A program made the position numbers and the translations under genes. A stretch of DNA of 64,000 bases from Flavobacterium sp. KJJ (lineage in GTDB: Bacteria; Bacteroidota; Bacteroidia; Flavobacteriales; Flavobacteriaceae): assembly GCF_000708595.2 (NCBI RefSeq), contig NZ_JARP01000002.1:310001-374000 (forward strand), written 5' to 3'. Numbering within the stretch: position 1 is the stretch's first letter; each line of letters starts with the position of its first letter. This document shows positions 60,766 to 64,000 of this stretch, piece after piece. The notes beneath the pieces were generated by a model, which was given only the letters and a program-made list of their open reading frames with translations, ran no database searches and was not told the DNA's origin.

Positions 60766-61064
60766 ATTCAGTTTATTGCCGGCAGAATCAAGAGCCAAAA
60801 TACCACTTTATTTACATATAAATTTACTGTTTATGTTTTTTAAAGTTAAGTTTCAATTCATTTCAAAATTATCTAATTATCATATTGACACATTCTCTAA
60901 ATTCCAAAATAAGGTTTTGCATATTTTGTAAGGTTTTATAGCTTAATAAAAACATTGTGTAAACATTAACGCGAAAGTGTTAGTTTTTTTACTTATTATT
61001 TAATTGATTTGTAACAAAAATTAATTAAAGGTTACTAATAAGTTAACTATTTAAATCATTGATT

Positions 61065-62261
61065 ATGTATAAAATTACGATGAAATCAGTTTTCGTTGCA
61101 TCGGCTTTTTTAGTTGGTGTGAGCAGCTGTTTTGCGCAGGATGTTTTGGTGAATTCGCTAAAGCTAAATGCAAGTGATAAAAGTAAAGAGAACTTTAAAT
61201 TCACAGAGCAAATTAATTTAGGAACAACTTCGGTAAAAACACAAGGTTCTTCAGGAACTTGCTGGAGTTATTCGACAAACTCTTTTTTAGAGTCAGAAAT
61301 GATTCGTTTAGGAAAACAGCCGGTAGAATTATCTCAAATTTACGCAGCAAGAAATGTGTATGTTGAAAAAGGAATTAATTATGTGCGTATGCATGGAGCA
61401 GTTACTTTAGGTGATGGAGGCGCTTTGCATGATGTAATTAATATGTATAAAAAATACGGAACGGTGCCAAGAGAAGTTTACACAGGCTTAAACTATGGAA
61501 CTGATAAAAATAAATTTGGCGAAATGGCTGCGCTTATCGAAGGTGTTTTAGGTGCTGTTGTTAAAAACCCAAATGGTGAATTAACACCAAACTGGCAAAA
61601 AGCATACGCTGCTGTAATCGATTCTTATTTAGGAAAAGTACCGGATAATTTTACGTATAAAGGAAAAAGTTATACGCCGCAATCTTTCGCTAAAGAAGTA
61701 GTTGGAATTAATCCTGACGAATATATCGAAATGTCATCGTTTACAACTTCTCCATACTACCAAAAAACAACAATGATGGTGCCGGACAACTGGTCATTTG
61801 ATCAGGTGTATAACGTAAAAGTTAATGACATGACTGATGTTATCGACAACGCATTGAAAAAAGGATATACTGTAGCTTGGGCAACTGATGTAAGTGAGAA
61901 AAGCTTTAGCTGGAAAAACGGTGTAGCTTATGTTCCGATGAAAAAATTCGATGACATGACCGCTGAAGAAAAAGCAGATATGTTTAACGGACCAAAACCA
62001 GAACCAGAAATAACGCCAGAAATGCGCCAAGCTGCGTTTGATAATTATACAACAACAGACGATCACGGAATGCATATTATTGGTCTAGCCAAAGATCAAA
62101 CCGGAAGAGAATATTACATCGTAAAAAATTCTTGGGGAGAAACAAACGACTACAAAGGTTTCTTGTTTGTAACTAAAAATTTCGTAAAATATAAAACTAC
62201 TGCTTTGTTAGTAAATAAAGGAGGAATTCCAACTGAGATTGCTAAGAAGTTAGGGGTTTAA
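61065..62261 (+). CDS. C1-family (bleomycin hydrolase-like) cysteine peptidase, exported
   Basis: 398 residues from the ATG at 61065; an ATG at 61080 is also usable and a TTG at 61059 is less so. A signal peptide ends near SSCFAQ; the VSSC could also be a lipobox. Catalytic set: Cys in SSGTCWSYSTNSFLESE, His in TDDHGMHIIGLA and Asn in IVKNSWGE. Extra segments (LGDGGALHDVINMYKKYG, TPQSFAKEVVGIN) match the bleomycin hydrolase/aminopeptidase C group. An exported form suggests peptide digestion outside the cytoplasm. The 260-bp gap upstream shows no other feature. Followed by a terminator. Confidence 0.9.
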   Translation: MYKITMKSVFVASAFLVGVSSCFAQDVLVNSLKLNASDKSKENFKFTEQINLGTTSVKTQGSSGTCWSYSTNSFLESEMIRLGKQPVELSQIYAARNVYVEKGINYVRMHGAVTLGDGGALHDVINMYKKYGTVPREVYTGLNYGTDKNKFGEMAALIEGVLGAVVKNPNGELTPNWQKAYAAVIDSYLGKVPDNFTYKGKSYTPQSFAKEVVGINPDEYIEMSSFTTSPYYQKTTMMVPDNWSFDQVYNVKVNDMTDVIDNALKKGYTVAWATDVSEKSFSWKNGVAYVPMKKFDDMTAEEKADMFNGPKPEPEITPEMRQAAFDNYTTTDDHGMHIIGLAKDQTGREYYIVKNSWGETNDYKGFLFVTKNFVKYKTTALLVNKGGIPTEIAKKLGV

Positions 62262-62291
62262 GAATTTATTCTAAACATTACTAGTTTTAAA

Positions 62292-62326
62292 AAAAGCTTC
62301 ACTAATAGTAGTGAAGCTTTTTTTTT
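62292..62326 (+). terminator. Terminator of the C1 peptidase gene
   Basis: AAAAGCTTCACTA pairs with TAGTGAAGCTTTT around ATAG, followed by nine T. 30 bp after the stop. Confidence 0.9.
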
Positions 62327-62456
62327 ATAATTTTTTTATTGAAATCGAAATGAAAATCACCACTTAAACGTGTTTATAAGTACTTCAAAGATGTTATAGT
62401 GTTATAAATCAGAAAATTATGTAAATTTATATCACCAACCACAAAATCAGATCGAC

Positions 62457-63158
62457 ATGAAAACAAATGCAGTGCTTTTTGTAGCAATTGTATGTGTTTT
62501 TCCTTTTTACTGTTTTGCACAGCATAATGTTTCTAATGCACCCATAATTGCGACAACAGGAAATACACATTCACCGTCCGAGAACAAATCAAATAATGAT
62601 CTTGTTATAGTGGGATATTATGTAGAAGAAACGATAAATATGACTTTTGGGAAAAGGGTTACAAAATATGAGGTTTCAAAACTAGACATGGTCTATACAA
62701 ATGACCTCGGGCCAAACAATACTAGAGTTGTAACGCCCATTTACAGAAAACCCAAAGTAAAAGCAGTCGAAGCCAGCCTCCAATCCAAAAAAATAGTCGA
62801 TACGATGTCTGCTGCTATTCAGCCCGTAAAAGTTGAGGTAATAGTGCCTGCGCCGTATGTAAAGATAGATGTTGCTGATACGTACGGAAAAGTTTTAGAC
62901 AAAGGTTATAAATCGGCAGAGATGCTCAAGAAAGTGGCAGATCGAGCTTATTTTGAAGGCGATCTGGCAACAGCAGCTAAATACTACGAAGAATTACTGG
63001 CTATGGATGTGCAATTAGACGATATGTATTATTATCGTTACGCACAGTCCCTAAAAGGAATCGACCAGACAGAAAAAGCAAACGAAGCCATGCTTTTATT
63101 TGAAAGTAAAAATATTGGGAATAATGTGGTGAGGCATAATAAAGTTGTGAGGAATTAA
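62457..63158 (+). CDS. Secreted TPR protein related to the PorE/OmpA N-terminal region
   Basis: 233 residues with a signal peptide (VLFVAIVCVFPFYCFAQ). Residues ~35-105 are unassigned (NDLVIVGYYVEETINMTFGK). Residues ~160-220 hold a TPR-like pair: DKGYKSAEMLKKVADRAYFE, GDLATAAKYYEELLAMD and YYYRYAQSLKGIDQTEKANE. The same KGYKSAEM pattern occurs in the N-terminal part of flavobacterial PorE/OmpA proteins, but the OmpA domain is absent and the protein ends after it. Function unknown. Confidence 0.72.
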   Translation: MKTNAVLFVAIVCVFPFYCFAQHNVSNAPIIATTGNTHSPSENKSNNDLVIVGYYVEETINMTFGKRVTKYEVSKLDMVYTNDLGPNNTRVVTPIYRKPKVKAVEASLQSKKIVDTMSAAIQPVKVEVIVPAPYVKIDVADTYGKVLDKGYKSAEMLKKVADRAYFEGDLATAAKYYEELLAMDVQLDDMYYYRYAQSLKGIDQTEKANEAMLLFESKNIGNNVVRHNKVVRN

Positions 63159-63174
63159 GCTTTGAGTATGGAAC

Positions 63175-63212
63175 AAAAAAAAGACTATCATGAAAATGAT
63201 AGTCTTTTTTTT
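63175..63212. terminator. Shared terminator of the TPR gene and the tRNA-Asn pair
   Basis: GACTATCA and TGATAGTC pair around a 6-nt loop with A-run and T-run on either side, so it works for both converging transcripts. Confidence 0.85.
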
Positions 63213-63215
63213 AAG

Positions 63216-63289
63216 CTCCCCCTCTTGGGCTCGAACCAAGGACCCTCTGATTAACAGTCAGATGCTCTAACCAACTGAGCTAAGGAGGA
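63216..63289 (-). tRNA. tRNA-Asn, anticodon GTT, copy 1
   Basis: 74 nt on the minus strand. Acceptor TCCTCCT pairs with AGGGGGA, discriminator G, no CCA encoded. D-arm AGCTCAGTTGGTTAGAGC, anticodon loop CTGTTAA giving GTT, T-arm with GGTTCGAGCC. Complete cloverleaf. Confidence 0.95.
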
Positions 63290-63327
63290 ATCACCTTAAA
63301 GGTAAATATGTTTGCTAAAAAAAGTTG

Positions 63328-63401
63328 CTCCCCCTCTTGGGCTCGAACCAAGGACCCTCTGATTAACAGTCAGATGCTCTAACCAACTGAGCTAAGGAGG
63401 A
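63328..63401 (-). tRNA. tRNA-Asn, anticodon GTT, copy 2
   Basis: Identical in sequence to the copy at 63216-63289 and 38 bp upstream of it in the reading direction. The pair shares the terminator at 63175-63212 and probably one transcript. rseP is the next gene on the same strand. Confidence 0.95.
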
Positions 63402-63487
63402 AGTTGTTGCTCTTTTTAGCGAGTGCAAATATAGTTGATTTTTTAATTTCCCAAAAATATTTTAACTCTTTTTAAAAAATATTTTTT

Positions 63488-64000
63488 CTACTTGACAATC
63501 GCCTTATAAATATCGTTTCCGTTGGCGAACAAAAGCAGTGCGATAAGTAGAACGAAACCAACCATTTGGGCGTTTTCAAGGAATTTATCACTCGGTTTTT
63601 TACCGCTGATAATTTCGTATAATAAAAACATCACATGGCCTCCGTCTAGTGCCGGAATTGGCAATAAATTCATAACTCCAAGCATAATTGACAATAAAGC
63701 TGTGATCGACCAGAACGTTTCCCAGCTCCAAGAACTCGGGAAAATGTTAAAAATCGCTGCAAATCCACCCACTTGCTTGTATGCTTTTGTTTCTGGATTA
63801 AAAATCATTTTCAATTGTTTTCCGTAACCAATCAATTGATTTTTTCCTTTTTCAAGTCCAACCTGAATCGATTCTGCAAAACTATATTCTTTAGTACTGA
63901 TTTTGTAGTAACCCAATTTTTCTAAAGATTTAATATCTAAGCCTCCAGGAGCAACCCCAAGTTTTCCTTCTTTAGAAACTTTTACCGTAATTGTAGTTTG
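63488..64000 (-). CDS. rseP: RIP metalloprotease RseP, C-terminal part (cut by window edge)
   Basis: 170 residues from the window edge to the stop at 63488; the start lies outside. The frame is open to the edge and begins QTTITVKVSKEGKLGVAPGG, the end of a PDZ domain. It then has the amphipathic LEKGKNQLIGYGKQLKMIF region, and the site-2 protease second metal motif LLPIPALDGGHVMFLLYEII (Asp of LDG), followed by FVLLIALLLFANGNDI, the last membrane helix. It cleaves membrane-bound anti-sigma factors and signal-peptide remnants in the inner membrane. Confidence 0.92.
   Translation of the reverse strand, partial: QTTITVKVSKEGKLGVAPGGLDIKSLEKLGYYKISTKEYSFAESIQVGLEKGKNQLIGYGKQLKMIFNPETKAYKQVGGFAAIFNIFPSSWSWETFWSITALLSIMLGVMNLLPIPALDGGHVMFLLYEIISGKKPSDKFLENAQMVGFVLLIALLLFANGNDIYKAIVK

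Noticed and set aside
60940..60990. Possible AraR-like site near the C1 peptidase gene (TTGTGTAAAC and AAGTGTTAG)
   Set aside because: The two words are not in the required inverted arrangement with a seven-base spacer.

Overview
The window looks like a chromosomal segment of a Flavobacterium-type bacterium (Bacteroidota). The evidence is an AT-rich sequence with A/T-rich start regions, SusC/SusD proteins, several promoters matching the Bacteroidetes TAnnTTTG -7 box, an IPExxxVDY protein between rnc and pyk, a PorE-like TPR protein, and many short palindromic intergenic repeats of the kind common in Flavobacterium. No integrase, transposase, phage module or CRISPR array was found.

Region 1 (1-25256) is a pectin side-chain (rhamnogalacturonan-I) utilisation locus. 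A minus-strand galactan operon (galM, GH53 galactanase lipoprotein, GH2 beta-galactosidase cut by the window edge) diverges from a GntR regulator. A Nudix-fold regulator of the NrtR/AraR type precedes a SusC/SusD pair, GH51, three GH43 enzymes and a GH127/GH146 enzyme, then a second GH51. The cytoplasmic pathway araB-araD-araA and a lipoprotein galM follow. A 19-bp palindrome of the form WARTGT-N7-ACACTT occurs four times between araR and susC and once at the araB promoter, so polymer breakdown and pentose catabolism are probably one AraR regulon. Oligosaccharides would enter through SusCD, be trimmed to L-arabinose, and go through L-ribulose and L-ribulose-5-phosphate to D-xylulose-5-phosphate.

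Region 2 (25400-44359) is mostly housekeeping: a small membrane protein, an OsmC protein, tRNA-Leu, prs, rplY (bL25), a secreted collagen-like protein with an S74 chaperone domain, pth, sodB, an amidophosphoribosyltransferase, a PfkB kinase, an ECF sigma factor with an overlapping membrane protein, rnhA, purN, acpP, fabF, rnc, the IPExxxVDY protein and pyk. Between sodB and the amidophosphoribosyltransferase gene lie three tandem copies of a ~72-nt element with a minus-strand promoter motif and a GAAA-capped terminator. This is a candidate small-RNA array and the strongest candidate for something undescribed.

Region 3 (44360-58954) is an accessory-looking envelope cluster. It holds an arylsulfatase, a HAD-family lipoprotein, an outer-membrane protein, two DUF1254/DUF1214 lipoproteins, a DUF2252 protein, a DUF2092 protein, a proline-rich DUF6515 protein, a DUF4136 lipoprotein, a membrane-anchored AraC regulator, a SphA-like barrel and an Omp85-type barrel. 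Two 24-bp palindromes precede the sulfatase. An exact copy of one AraR-like site precedes the DUF4136 gene.

Region 4 (59027-64000) holds a CPBP protease, an AraC regulator, a C1-family peptidase, a TPR protein, two identical tRNA-Asn genes and the 3' part of rseP. All family names come from reading the translated sequence; no database search was run.
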